Source: Myroides phaeus (GTDB lineage Bacteria; Bacteroidota; Bacteroidia; Flavobacteriales; Flavobacteriaceae). Taken from it: 64,000 nt of DNA. Location: NCBI RefSeq assembly GCF_009799805.1, contig NZ_CP047050.1, positions 758,001 through 822,000 of the forward strand. Reading direction: 5' to 3'. The first letter of the stretch is position 1, and every line of letters starts with the position of its first letter. Under the pieces are notes generated by a model. The model was given only the letters and a program-made list of their open reading frames with translations, did not search any database and was not told where the DNA came from. The position numbers and the translations under genes are program-made. This document shows, in pieces, positions 19,141-26,411 of this stretch.

Positions 19141-19572
19141 ATGGCATACTCAGATTTATTTGACAGTGGATTTAAAGACAGAAACAAAGGCCATTTTGCT
19201 TCGATTGTACGTGTTGCATTAGCAAATGGGCACTTCAGTCCGGAAGAAAAAGCCTTTTTAGACGAGCTTGCACATCGTTTAGAGATATCTGTAGAAGAAT
19301 ATAATAACATATTAGAAGACCCAGAGAAATATCCTGTAAATCCACCTTACTTAGAAACACATCGTATCGAAAGATTATACGATTTGGCGAGAATGGTTTA
19401 TGTAAACCACATATTAGGACCTAAACAAAAAGAGATATTAAAGAAGTTTGCTGTTGCTCTTGGTTTTACACAAAACATCGACTTCTTAGTAGATAAAGCA
19501 TTATCTCTCTTAGTTTTAAATGTAGATATTGACACATTTATTACAGAAATGCACAATCTAAAAAAGAAATAA
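19141..19572 (+). CDS. TerB-family protein
   Basis: This 143-residue, all-helical protein has no signal peptide. The segment IVRVALANGHFSPEEKAFLDELAHRLEISVEEYNNI matches the TerB fold, including the DG/NG-H-x-x-E-E-x-x-x-L pattern found in each half of such proteins, and the second half (NHILGPKQKEILKKFAVALGF) repeats it. TerB domains occur in tellurite-resistance operons, but also alone as proteins of unknown function. Since no terZ, terC or terD gene is near, tellurite resistance should not be inferred. It is a single gene closed by a strong terminator. Confidence 0.82.
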   Translation: MAYSDLFDSGFKDRNKGHFASIVRVALANGHFSPEEKAFLDELAHRLEISVEEYNNILEDPEKYPVNPPYLETHRIERLYDLARMVYVNHILGPKQKEILKKFAVALGFTQNIDFLVDKALSLLVLNVDIDTFITEMHNLKKK

Positions 19573-19630
19573 TATTCTTATTACAATGGATAGTTGAAAT
19601 AAACTATTAGTGTGATACTAACAAACTCGA

Positions 19631-19665
19631 AAGAGGAAGCCTTAAAAAAGGTTTCCTCTTTTTTT
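19631..19665 (+). terminator. Terminator after the TerB-like gene
   Basis: A 13-bp stem with one G-U pair (19631-19643 with 19648-19660) and an AAAA loop leads into a T run. Confidence 0.88.
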
Positions 19666-19935
19666 ATTATTAAAGTTTTCAACTTTTTAATTACTTCAAA
19701 AAAATCTTATTACTCGATCGCAAAACAAACTATACTATGTTTTTTAGCACTTTTATAATGAGTGTATGTATACTGTATGTATAGTGTATGTATACCCGTT
19801 GTATACTTTCTATGTAAAAGAATACATTCAATATACATAAACTACACAAATTATATACAAGCATACAAATTAGCATACTAATAATTATCAGATAGGATAA
19901 ACAGAAGTAAGTTTTGAAACACACAAAAAAATCCA
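19666..19935. other. Non-coding spacer between two convergent terminators
   Basis: About 270 bp lie between the TerB-gene terminator and the fbp terminator, a place where no promoter for either flank is needed. The right two thirds are unusually rich in GTATA/TATAC words, and 19763-19795 holds three perfect 11-bp direct repeats (separate entry). No ORF of convincing quality is present. Confidence 0.6.
19763..19795. repeat. Three tandem 11-bp direct repeats, TGTATGTATA(C/G)
   Basis: TGTATGTATA occurs at 19763-19772, 19774-19783 and 19785-19794, each followed by one variable base (C, G, C), so the spacing is exactly 11 bp, about one helical turn. A further GTATAC lies at 19801-19806. Such spacing is what binding sites of a cooperatively acting protein would look like, but simple sequence drift in AT-rich DNA is an alternative. 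Confidence 0.8.
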
Positions 19936-19968
19936 TAAAAAAAGGAGCTGTTTTACAACAGCTCCTTC
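19936..19968 (-). terminator. Terminator of fbp
   Basis: An 11-bp stem (19942-19952 with 19957-19967) with a TTAC loop is followed on the minus strand by a T run (plus-strand A at 19937-19943). It lies 20 bp beyond the fbp stop codon. Confidence 0.88.
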
Positions 19969-19988
19969 TATTTATAAACTAAAAATTC

Positions 19989-20993
19989 TTATTTCTTCAT
20001 GAATTCTTCAGCCTTCTCTACCATATTTTTACTTCCACAGAAGAAAGGTACTCTTTGGTGTAATTCAGTTGGTTCAACCTCCATAATACGTTGGTAACCA
20101 TCTGATGCTCTACCTCCTGCTTGCTCAACAATAAAAGCAATAGGATTACATTCATACAACAATCTCAATTTACCTTTTGGCGCTTTAGTACTTGTTGGAT
20201 AAATATAGATACCTCCTTTTAAAATATTTCTGTGAATATCAGACACTAAACTTCCGATATATCTTGAAGTATATGGACGATCTTGTTCTTCAGCTTGACA
20301 GTATTTTAAGTAATCTTTTACTCCTTGAGGAAAGTGTACGTAGTTACCTTCATTGATTGAGTAAATATGTCCATCTTCATTGATTTTCATATTTGGGTGA
20401 GATAAGAAGAAAGTTCCAATAGCTGGATTTAATGTAAATCCGTGAACTCCATTCCCTGTAGTGTAAACTAACATTGTAGAAGACCCATAAACGATATAAC
20501 CTGCAGCAACTTGATTCTCTCCTTTTTGTAAGAAGTCTTCTTTAGTTACTGGTGTTCCAATTGGCGTAACACGTCTGTAAATAGAGAAAATAGTTCCTAC
20601 TGATACATTCACGTCAATATTAGAAGATCCATCTAAAGGATCCATAAGAACAACATATTTATTGTCATTACTTCCATTTCTACCGTGGATTGATATAAAA
20701 TCATCCTCTTCTTCTGAAGCAATACCACAAACAATCTCTCTATTGATTAATGTTTGAATAAATACTTCATTGGCAAAAACATCTAATTTTTGTTGTTGCT
20801 CGCCTTGAACATTTTGTTTTCCAAAAGCTCCTACGATATCAACTAACCCTGCTTGGTTCACTTGGTGACTTACGACTTTAGCAGCAAGTCTAAGAGAATT
20901 GATTAATCTTGATAACTCACCAGAAGAATATTTAAAATCTTCCTGTTTTTCAATAATAAACTCTCCTAAAGTCTGGTTTCTTTCTGTTGTCAT
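19989..20993 (-). CDS. fbp: Fructose-1,6-bisphosphatase, class I
   Basis: This enzyme removes the 1-phosphate of fructose 1,6-bisphosphate in gluconeogenesis. It has 334 residues, the usual length of class I enzymes. The metal-binding core is visible as IASEEEDDF and the motif [25 protein letters not shown], and the C-terminal part contains [20 protein letters not shown]. It is a single gene with its own terminator. Its promoter probably overlaps that of the divergent acetyltransferase-aspartate kinase pair. Confidence 0.97.
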   Translation of the reverse strand: MTTERNQTLGEFIIEKQEDFKYSSGELSRLINSLRLAAKVVSHQVNQAGLVDIVGAFGKQNVQGEQQQKLDVFANEVFIQTLINREIVCGIASEEEDDFISIHGRNGSNDNKYVVLMDPLDGSSNIDVNVSVGTIFSIYRRVTPIGTPVTKEDFLQKGENQVAAGYIVYGSSTMLVYTTGNGVHGFTLNPAIGTFFLSHPNMKINEDGHIYSINEGNYVHFPQGVKDYLKYCQAEEQDRPYTSRYIGSLVSDIHRNILKGGIYIYPTSTKAPKGKLRLLYECNPIAFIVEQAGGRASDGYQRIMEVEPTELHQRVPFFCGSKNMVEKAEEFMKK

Positions 20994-21030
20994 TTTTAAA
21001 AATGATTCTTAAGTTGTGTATTTTACACTG

Positions 21031-21038
21031 CAAATATC
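21031..21038 (-). promoter_or_regulatory. -7-like box of the fbp promoter
   Basis: The minus-strand sequence GATATTTG is one base off TAnnTTTG and lies 37 bp upstream of the fbp ATG. It is only 2 bp from the -7 box of the divergent gene pair. Confidence 0.5.
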
Positions 21039-21040
21039 GT

Positions 21041-21048
21041 TAATTTTG
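21041..21048 (+). promoter_or_regulatory. -7 box upstream of the acetyltransferase-aspartate kinase pair
   Basis: TAATTTTG matches TAnnTTTG exactly. It places transcription start near 21054, too close to an ATG at 21060 for normal initiation, and therefore favours translation from the ATG at 21090. Confidence 0.6.
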
Positions 21049-21089
21049 TCATTGTATCTATGATATTAACCATTAAATCAACAACGCGT

Positions 21090-21566
21090 ATGAATATTAG
21101 ACCGGCAAAAACTGACGATATGTACGATGTGCTTCAATTAATTAAGGAGTTAGCGACTTTTGAAAGGGAGCCCGAAGCTGTAGAAATTACGGTTGAGGAT
21201 TTAATCAGAGATGGGTTTTCCCAAAACCCTCTTTTTAATGTAATAGTTGCAGAACACGACCAAAAAATAATTGGAATGGCCTTGTATTACAACCGCTATT
21301 CTACGTGGAAAGGGAAAACAATTCACTTAGAAGATCTAATTGTTACTGAAACAATGAGAGGTACAGGAGCAGGATATGCTTTGTATGCTGAAATTATGAA
21401 TATAGCAAAAAGAGAAGGTGTAAAAAGAGTAGAATGGGTAGTGCTAAACTGGAATGAGGCTGCTATTAATTTCTACAAAAAATCAGGGGCAACTGTATTA
21501 GAAGATTGGTACACTGTTCAAATGGATTATAACGGAATAGAAAAATTTAGTAGTTCTAAATTATGA
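21090..21566 (+). CDS. GNAT-family N-acetyltransferase
   Basis: This is a 158-residue acetyl-CoA-dependent acetyltransferase of unknown substrate. The acetyl-CoA loop RGTGAGYALYAEI follows LEDLIVTETM, the strand-loop-helix core of the fold, and WVVLNWNEAAINFYKKSGA is the usual C-terminal block. The sequence resembles the diamine/polyamine acetyltransferase branch (ELATFEREPEAVEITVEDL), but I would not name the substrate. I chose the ATG at 21090, where the conserved fold begins (MNIRPAKTDD), over the in-frame ATG at 21060, because a -7 box sits at 21041-21048. The stop overlaps the aspartate kinase start by 4 bp (ATGA). Confidence 0.9.
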   Translation: MNIRPAKTDDMYDVLQLIKELATFEREPEAVEITVEDLIRDGFSQNPLFNVIVAEHDQKIIGMALYYNRYSTWKGKTIHLEDLIVTETMRGTGAGYALYAEIMNIAKREGVKRVEWVVLNWNEAAINFYKKSGATVLEDWYTVQMDYNGIEKFSSSKL

Positions 21567-22816
21567 GAATATTTAAATTTGGTGGTGCCTCTGTTAGAGA
21601 CGCAGAAAATGTAAGAAACGTTTGCAAAGTATTGCGAACTGTTGGTTATGAAAATAGCCTTATCGTAGCATCTGCTATGGGCAAAACGACAAATGCCTTA
21701 GAGGTTGTCGTACATAATTACTTCCAAAACAGATTTGATTTAGCTGAATCTCTGGATGTCGTAAAAAATTACCACTACCCGATTGTTAATGATTTATTTC
21801 CTAACAAAGAGCACGTGATTTATACTAAATTGGAAGAGCTTTTTGAAAATATCACTTACTTTTTACTAAATAACAAATCGCCAAATTACAATTTTGTTTA
21901 TGACCAAATTGTAAGCTTTGGGGAAGTGATTTCTACAACTATCCTTCATTACTACTTACAAGAAGAACAAATAGTAAACCATTGGATTGATGCCAGAAAC
22001 TTAGTAAAAACAGATACTGTTTATCGCGATGCTAATGTACATTGGGATATTACTATCGAAAATATTAAAAGAAGTATTAATACCAGTAACTTATATATTA
22101 CACAAGGTTTTATTGGGTCTGATTATAACGGATTCTCTACTACTTTAGGACGTGAAGGCTCAGATTATTCTGCGGCTATATTTGCGTATGCTTTAGATGC
22201 TACAAGTGTTACGATATGGAAAGATGTACCTGGTGTTTTAAATGCTGATCCGAGATATTTTACTGAAACAACTTTATTAGAACACATCTCTTATCAAGAG
22301 GCTATTGAACTTGCGTTTTATGGTGCATCCGTTATCCATCCAAAAACACTGCAACCTCTTAGACAAAAAGAGATTCCGCTTTACGTGAAGTCTTTCCTTA
22401 ATCCGTTATTAGAAGGAACTAATGTTTCTAAAGGTGCGGCACTAACTCCTAATGTTCCTTGCTTTATTGTAAAGAAAAATCAACTTTTGATTTCATTATC
22501 TTCTAAAGATTTCTCTTTTATAATGGAACAAAACATTAGTGATATCTTCAAATTGTTTTGTGAGTACAATATCAAAGTAAATGTAATTCAAAACTCTGCG
22601 ATAAGCTTTTCTGTTTGTGTAGAGGATAAATTCAACCACTTTGAGGACTTGAGATTGGTATTAAGCGACAAGTTCAAAGTGAGCTATAATGAAAATGTTT
22701 CTTTGTACACCATTAGACATTTTGACGACTTATCTGCTCAGAAAGTATTAGGCGATAAAACATTGCTATTAAAACAAGTAAATAGAGAAACAATGCAAAT
22801 TGTAACGAAAGAATAA
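21563..22816 (+). CDS. Aspartate kinase
   Basis: Aspartate kinase makes beta-aspartyl phosphate, the first step toward lysine, threonine and methionine. This is the short, monofunctional form (417 residues), without a homoserine dehydrogenase domain. The N-terminal KFGGASVRDAENV and the TLGREGSDYSAAI stretch near residue 195 are family signatures, and the C-terminal 120 residues carry a regulatory region of ACT type that looks less conserved than in the long enzymes. It overlaps the acetyltransferase gene by 4 bp, so the two are translationally coupled, although no shared pathway is obvious. A terminator follows directly. Confidence 0.93.
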   Translation: MRIFKFGGASVRDAENVRNVCKVLRTVGYENSLIVASAMGKTTNALEVVVHNYFQNRFDLAESLDVVKNYHYPIVNDLFPNKEHVIYTKLEELFENITYFLLNNKSPNYNFVYDQIVSFGEVISTTILHYYLQEEQIVNHWIDARNLVKTDTVYRDANVHWDITIENIKRSINTSNLYITQGFIGSDYNGFSTTLGREGSDYSAAIFAYALDATSVTIWKDVPGVLNADPRYFTETTLLEHISYQEAIELAFYGASVIHPKTLQPLRQKEIPLYVKSFLNPLLEGTNVSKGAALTPNVPCFIVKKNQLLISLSSKDFSFIMEQNISDIFKLFCEYNIKVNVIQNSAISFSVCVEDKFNHFEDLRLVLSDKFKVSYNENVSLYTIRHFDDLSAQKVLGDKTLLLKQVNRETMQIVTKE

Positions 22817-22819
22817 TTG

Positions 22820-22850
22820 AAAAGGGATACACTATAGTATCCCTTTTTTT
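22820..22850. terminator. Terminator shared by aspartate kinase (+) and the DUF3592 gene (-)
   Basis: A 10-bp stem (22821-22830 with 22837-22846) runs into seven T on the plus strand. On the minus strand it is followed by TTTT. It fills the gap between two convergent genes and may act in both directions. Confidence 0.75.
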
Positions 22851-23769
22851 ATTTCTTTTCTCGTGATGTGCGTTGTTTATATGTAGTTTCTTTTCGTTGT
22901 AATAAGTCATTATCTGTTTTGGTTTCACTCTTTTCAACCACTTCTCCACTCCAAGTACCTGCTCCTGTTTTTACCCATTTTATTTCTTTGCCAACAACTC
23001 CTTTTATATAACCCCAAATACCTAATGTCAACATTAAAACGAAGAAACCGACAACTAAATTCACCCATATAGGTTTTTCTTCTCCATCAAATAAAACGTA
23101 AATCAATAACCCGTCAAATAACACCATTAACACAGGAACAAGTATATTTAAACCTACATAAGACGCTATTTGTTTATAGCGCTTCATAGAATGTCCCATG
23201 GCATAAATCGTTACTCCAACGAATATAAAGATGATTATGGAAAGGAATAAGGTTACACCTAAAGACATTGCAATTATTCCAAGAGAAAGGATAGCAATAT
23301 CAGAACGAGCTGCATCAAAATACACTGTTACCTTGCTTCCTATAGTAGGTCTTGAACTACTGGAATAATTTAAAGTTTTCTCCATTAACTGACCTTCTTC
23401 TGTTGTGAACCGAATGATTGGTGTGTACATTGTAGATGTTCTCCCGCTTTCAGAATCATAACTTTCATAAGAGGTGTAATCGTAATAAACAGCTTCGTAT
23501 TTATCTCCTTTTGTAAATGTTCTTGTTTTATCATAAATAGTATCTCCCAATACTAATAACCCGGTTAAAGCAAATGTTGTAATACATCCAACGACTAAAA
23601 AAACATAACCAAAACCAATACAACCAAGAGATGTCCCCTTACTTTGTTTTAATCGCTTACCTATTCGGAAAGTCAGCCACAAACAATATAAAAAACCCAA
23701 TATTACCGCATATTGATATGCTGATAATGACAAAATAGAAAGTATGTACATATTGCTAAATATAAGCAA
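22849..23769 (-). CDS. DUF3592-type membrane protein
   Basis: This 306-residue membrane protein has hydrophobic segments at about residues 10-30, 48-73, 158-190, 200-222 and 232-255. Between the second and third lies an extracytoplasmic beta-rich stretch with YYDYTSYESYDSESGR and SSRPTIGSKVTVYFDAARSDIA, the pattern of DUF3592 domains (a variable surface loop followed by G-x-x-V-x-V-x-Y-x-P/D). The tail is charged and ends with several lysines. The function is unknown. An alternative start is the ATG at 23751 (residue 7). It is a single gene, convergent with aspartate kinase. Confidence 0.75.
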   Translation of the reverse strand: MLIFSNMYILSILSLSAYQYAVILGFLYCLWLTFRIGKRLKQSKGTSLGCIGFGYVFLVVGCITTFALTGLLVLGDTIYDKTRTFTKGDKYEAVYYDYTSYESYDSESGRTSTMYTPIIRFTTEEGQLMEKTLNYSSSSRPTIGSKVTVYFDAARSDIAILSLGIIAMSLGVTLFLSIIIFIFVGVTIYAMGHSMKRYKQIASYVGLNILVPVLMVLFDGLLIYVLFDGEEKPIWVNLVVGFFVLMLTLGIWGYIKGVVGKEIKWVKTGAGTWSGEVVEKSETKTDNDLLQRKETTYKQRTSREKK

Positions 23770-24034
23770 TGCATTTCTACTTTGTATGATTTAGTTTCCA
23801 ATACGTACTTAGTTTAGATAAATTATTTAGTTCCCTACTACTTAAATATCAATTAATTATAGGTATTCGAGTAAGTAACTATTTTCATTTAGTAAAAGAG
23901 ATTCTAAAATATTGTTTGAAGGACTTCTTAGCTGTACTACAAGGTAAGTTGGTTTATCAACTATTGAAAAGTTTGTAAAACAAGTGATTATCCTAAGTAA
24001 TTACCTAATTTTGATAGTTTTAAAATATAGAATA
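23770..24034. other. Divergent spacer upstream of the YwqK-like gene
   Basis: This 265-bp AT-rich spacer contains the plus-strand -7 box at 24006-24013 and must also hold the promoter of the DUF3592 gene, for which TATATTTA on the minus strand (23757-23764) is a weak candidate. No other feature was seen. Confidence 0.5.
24006..24013 (+). promoter_or_regulatory. -7 box of the YwqK-like gene
   Basis: TAATTTTG matches TAnnTTTG exactly and lies 21 bp before the ATG at 24035. It rules out the more upstream in-frame start at 23984, which precedes the promoter. Confidence 0.55.
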
Positions 24035-25054
24035 ATGAAAAAGATTTACGCTATTATTTTGTTATTATTTGTTTCTATTGATTGCAAACCCCAAAAGATT
24101 GCGATGGATAAACTGCAGGAGAGAAATGGTGTGTTTTATCTACTAAATACAGATGAGAAATTTAATGGAATTTCGACAGAGTACTATGCTAATGGGCAAT
24201 TAAAATACGAAATAAACTACAAGGAGGGTAAACATCACGGAGTTGGGAAATGGTATTACGAGAATGGACAATTAAAAGCTGAAGTCAACTCCAAAGAAGG
24301 ACAACTTTATAAAATTGGAAAGGAATATCACGAGAATGGGAAGTTAAAGATTAAAATAAATTTCCAAGAAGGGAAACCTCAGGGAAGCTCTATAGAATAT
24401 TATGATAATGGAAAATTAAAAGCTGAAAGAAATTATAAAGATGGCGCACGTCAGGGCATTTCTAAAGAGTATTATAGAAATGGTAAATTAAAAACTGAAG
24501 TCAATTACAAAGATGGCGCGCGCCACGGGGTTTCTAAAGAGTATTATGATAATAAACAATTAGAATCCGAAGAGAATTACAAAGATGGAGAACGCCACGG
24601 AGTTTCTAAAAAGTATTATACGAATGGCCAATTAGAATCGGAAGAGAATTATATAGACGGAAAAGAAATTGGTAATTGTAAGTGGTATTATGATAATGGA
24701 CAATTAAAATCTGAAGTGGATTACAAAGATGGGCAACTGCATGGAGTTTTTAATATGTACTATAAGAACGGGCAATTAGAATCCGAAGAGAATTACATAA
24801 ACGGAAAACGAAATGAGATATTTAAGAGGTATTATGACAATGGACAATTAAAAGCTGAAGAGCACTACAAAGATGGAAATCGCCATGGAAGTTCTAAAGA
24901 ATACTATGATAACGGACAATTACAATTTGATAAAAATTACAGAAATGGGGAACTTGATGGTCTCTATAAGGAGTATTATAAGAATGGAAAATTAAGGTTT
25001 GAAGAGAACTATAAAAAAGATGAGTATCATATAATTCCTAAAAGGGAATATTAG
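24035..25054 (+). CDS. YwqK/MORN-like repeat lipoprotein
   Basis: This 339-residue protein has a lipoprotein signal (Cys17 in SIDCKPQ) and a body made of tandem 24-residue repeats with the consensus YYxNGQLKxExNYKDGxxHG. I count twelve repeats starting near residue 50, in an exact 72-bp period from 24182 to about 25045. The repeat is the one found in proteins labelled YwqK-family antitoxin or MORN-variant repeat. In Bacillus the name comes from an LXG toxin locus, but no toxin gene lies beside this one, and a role as surface or periplasmic beta-repeat protein is equally possible. The start at 24035 is chosen because of the signal peptide and the promoter position. Confidence 0.85.
   Translation: MKKIYAIILLLFVSIDCKPQKIAMDKLQERNGVFYLLNTDEKFNGISTEYYANGQLKYEINYKEGKHHGVGKWYYENGQLKAEVNSKEGQLYKIGKEYHENGKLKIKINFQEGKPQGSSIEYYDNGKLKAERNYKDGARQGISKEYYRNGKLKTEVNYKDGARHGVSKEYYDNKQLESEENYKDGERHGVSKKYYTNGQLESEENYIDGKEIGNCKWYYDNGQLKSEVDYKDGQLHGVFNMYYKNGQLESEENYINGKRNEIFKRYYDNGQLKAEEHYKDGNRHGSSKEYYDNGQLQFDKNYRNGELDGLYKEYYKNGKLRFEENYKKDEYHIIPKREY
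24182..25045 (+). repeat. Twelve 72-bp tandem repeats within the YwqK-like gene
   Basis: The tyrosine pair that opens each unit recurs every 72 bp, from 24182 to 24974, without insertions or deletions between units. Units differ by many substitutions, so this is an old protein repeat and not a recent DNA expansion. Units 5-6 (about 24470-24613) are the most alike. Confidence 0.8.
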
Positions 25055-25271
25055 ATTAACCTCTAAATTGAAAAGCTTAGGCATAATTATAGACTTACAT
25101 AAACATAAATAGCCAGTTTACTAACTAACCTGATTACAGTCATAGCAATCATATAGTCAACTAAAACTAATAATCCGTAATTAAAGCAATCTACTTGTTT
25201 AACTCTTAATTTAAACGCTATATCACTTATATTTTGTAACTTACCTAATAACCATATAAACAACGACAATT

Positions 25272-25490
25272 ATGAAATACGTAAAAGAATTTTCGTCTTT
25301 AGATTTTGACAACGATGTACTACATGTAACTTTTAATCAACATCAAATTGAACACCCTATTGTTCAAGTTGAAGAGATTATAGATAATTTTGTTTATCAA
25401 ATTAAACCGTGTAAAGTTTTTATTTCAAAGGCTCATAATATTGATATCAATTGCGATGTGCCTTTTAAAGGACGCGTTATCTTACGATAA
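25272..25490 (+). CDS. Small protein of unknown function (72 aa)
   Basis: This is a 72-residue acidic protein without signal peptide, membrane segment or cysteine-rich motif. It has a short beta-rich pattern (VLHVTFNQHQIEHPIVQVEEIIDNFVYQI) and ends in KGRVILR. I do not recognise the family. Support for it being real is the ATG start, codon use similar to neighbours, a near-match -7 region (TTATATTTTG at about 25227-25236) and a strong terminator right after the stop. It stands alone; the next plus-strand gene is 245 bp away. Confidence 0.65.
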   Translation: MKYVKEFSSLDFDNDVLHVTFNQHQIEHPIVQVEEIIDNFVYQIKPCKVFISKAHNIDINCDVPFKGRVILR

Positions 25491-25495
25491 AAAAC

Positions 25496-25596
25496 AAAAA
25501 AAAGGTATCTTGAATCAAGATACCTTTTTTTCCTTTATAACTAACCAAAAAACCGCTAACTCTATTTTCATTTGATTATGAAGCAGCTTTAAAACC
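25496..25596 (-). ncRNA. Candidate small RNA, copy B of a two-member family
   Basis: On the minus strand a -7 box TATCTTTG (25602-25609) is followed about 100 nt later by a perfect terminator hairpin with a T run, and no ORF of any quality lies between or beyond. Just upstream of the hairpin is the box TTTTTTGGTTAGTTA (25538-25552, minus strand), and an upstream TTCATAAT word is also shared with copy A at 40250-40365. In both copies the box lies about 8-11 nt before the terminator stem. No minus-strand gene follows within 1.7 kb, so this is not a 5' leader. RNA size and start are predictions. Confidence 0.6.
25499..25531. terminator. Bidirectional terminator
   Basis: A perfect 12-bp stem (25501-25512 with 25516-25527) with a 3-nt loop has T on one side and A on the other. 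It can end the 72-aa gene on the plus strand and the candidate small RNA on the minus strand. Confidence 0.88.
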
Positions 25597-25601
25597 TATA
25601 A

Positions 25602-25609
25602 CAAAGATA
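25602..25609 (-). promoter_or_regulatory. -7 box of candidate small RNA B
   Basis: The minus-strand TATCTTTG matches TAnnTTTG exactly. It is not upstream of any minus-strand protein gene, which is the main reason to suspect a small RNA. Confidence 0.5.
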
Positions 25610-25735
25610 CCTCACTCAGTTAGCTAAAAATATGACACTTATCAGCTTGGCTCAAAAAAAGCTTTATTAACTATTTTTTAAGCTTTTTTCCTCAACACGA
25701 TTTATTTTTTTACTTTTATCCATAAATAAAATCGT

Positions 25736-26302
25736 ATGCATTCTATTCACAAATATTCTCTGTGCTTTCAGCCTAATGATCAAATCATTGAGACTGTGAA
25801 ACTAATGAAGCTAAAGCTCGCTGAAGAAATCGGCTGGTATAATAGCAAGAATTCATTGGCACACTTGACTATTGTTGAATTTCACGCTTCAGAAACTGAA
25901 ATAAAAAGAGTAAAACAACAAGTTGAACGATGTTGTAATAGATTCGTTCCCACTGATGTGATTTTAAACGATTTTGACACCTACCCGAACGGAGCTTTTT
26001 TCTTAACTGTTGATACAAACGCAAAGATAATTTTACAAGACTATGTAAAGCAGCTACTTGAAATATTACAAGTCAAAGTGATAACTAAAAGTTATGATGC
26101 TCACTTATCTATAGCGCGTAAATTAGATGCTCAGAAAATAGAAAAAGCATATCAATTATTTGGAAAACAACACTTAGAATTTTTATGTAACCATATTGCT
26201 CTTCGAAAATTCAATCTGGAAAGAAGACAATATGATATAATTGATACGTTTATGTTTCTTTCTCAACCTGATGACCGTCCCATACAAATGGAGTTATTTT
26301 AG
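25736..26302 (+). CDS. 2'-5' RNA ligase family protein (2H phosphoesterase)
   Basis: This is a 188-residue cytoplasmic protein of the 2H superfamily, which acts on 2'-5' linked or cyclic phosphate RNA ends. The two hallmark motifs are present: HLT at residues 43-45 in LAHLTIVEFH and HLS at 123-125 in SYDAHLSIARKL. The domain spacing of about 80 residues is normal. Which reaction it performs in the cell (ligase, cyclic phosphodiesterase or other) cannot be read from the sequence. It is a single gene with a weak -7 candidate TACTTTTA near 25713. No RNA-repair partner is adjacent. Confidence 0.85.
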   Translation: MHSIHKYSLCFQPNDQIIETVKLMKLKLAEEIGWYNSKNSLAHLTIVEFHASETEIKRVKQQVERCCNRFVPTDVILNDFDTYPNGAFFLTVDTNAKIILQDYVKQLLEILQVKVITKSYDAHLSIARKLDAQKIEKAYQLFGKQHLEFLCNHIALRKFNLERRQYDIIDTFMFLSQPDDRPIQMELF

Positions 26303-26358
26303 GAAATACTACTTTATAAAAAAACATACCCTCGTTTTAAGAACAAAGATTATTGTAA

Positions 26359-26366
26359 TACATTTG
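26359..26366 (+). promoter_or_regulatory. -7 box of the DUF5074 lipoprotein gene
   Basis: TACATTTG matches TAnnTTTG exactly, 45 bp before the ATG at 26412. Confidence 0.55.
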
Positions 26367-26411
26367 AATTAATTCCATTTATAAAAACAGAATTAACTCA
26401 AAAATCAAAAA

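Noticed and set aside
19141..19572. Tellurite resistance, suggested by the TerB fold.
   Set aside because: No other ter genes are present; isolated TerB domains are common and not tied to tellurite.
24182..25045. CRISPR-like or other DNA repeat array, suggested by the regular 72-bp period.
   Set aside because: The period is a multiple of three inside an intact reading frame, and the units differ at the DNA level; it is a protein repeat.
25087..25269. A 60-codon minus-strand ORF between the YwqK-like gene and the 72-aa gene.
   Set aside because: It has no promoter and no family resemblance, and codon use looks random; it is best seen as chance in AT-rich DNA.
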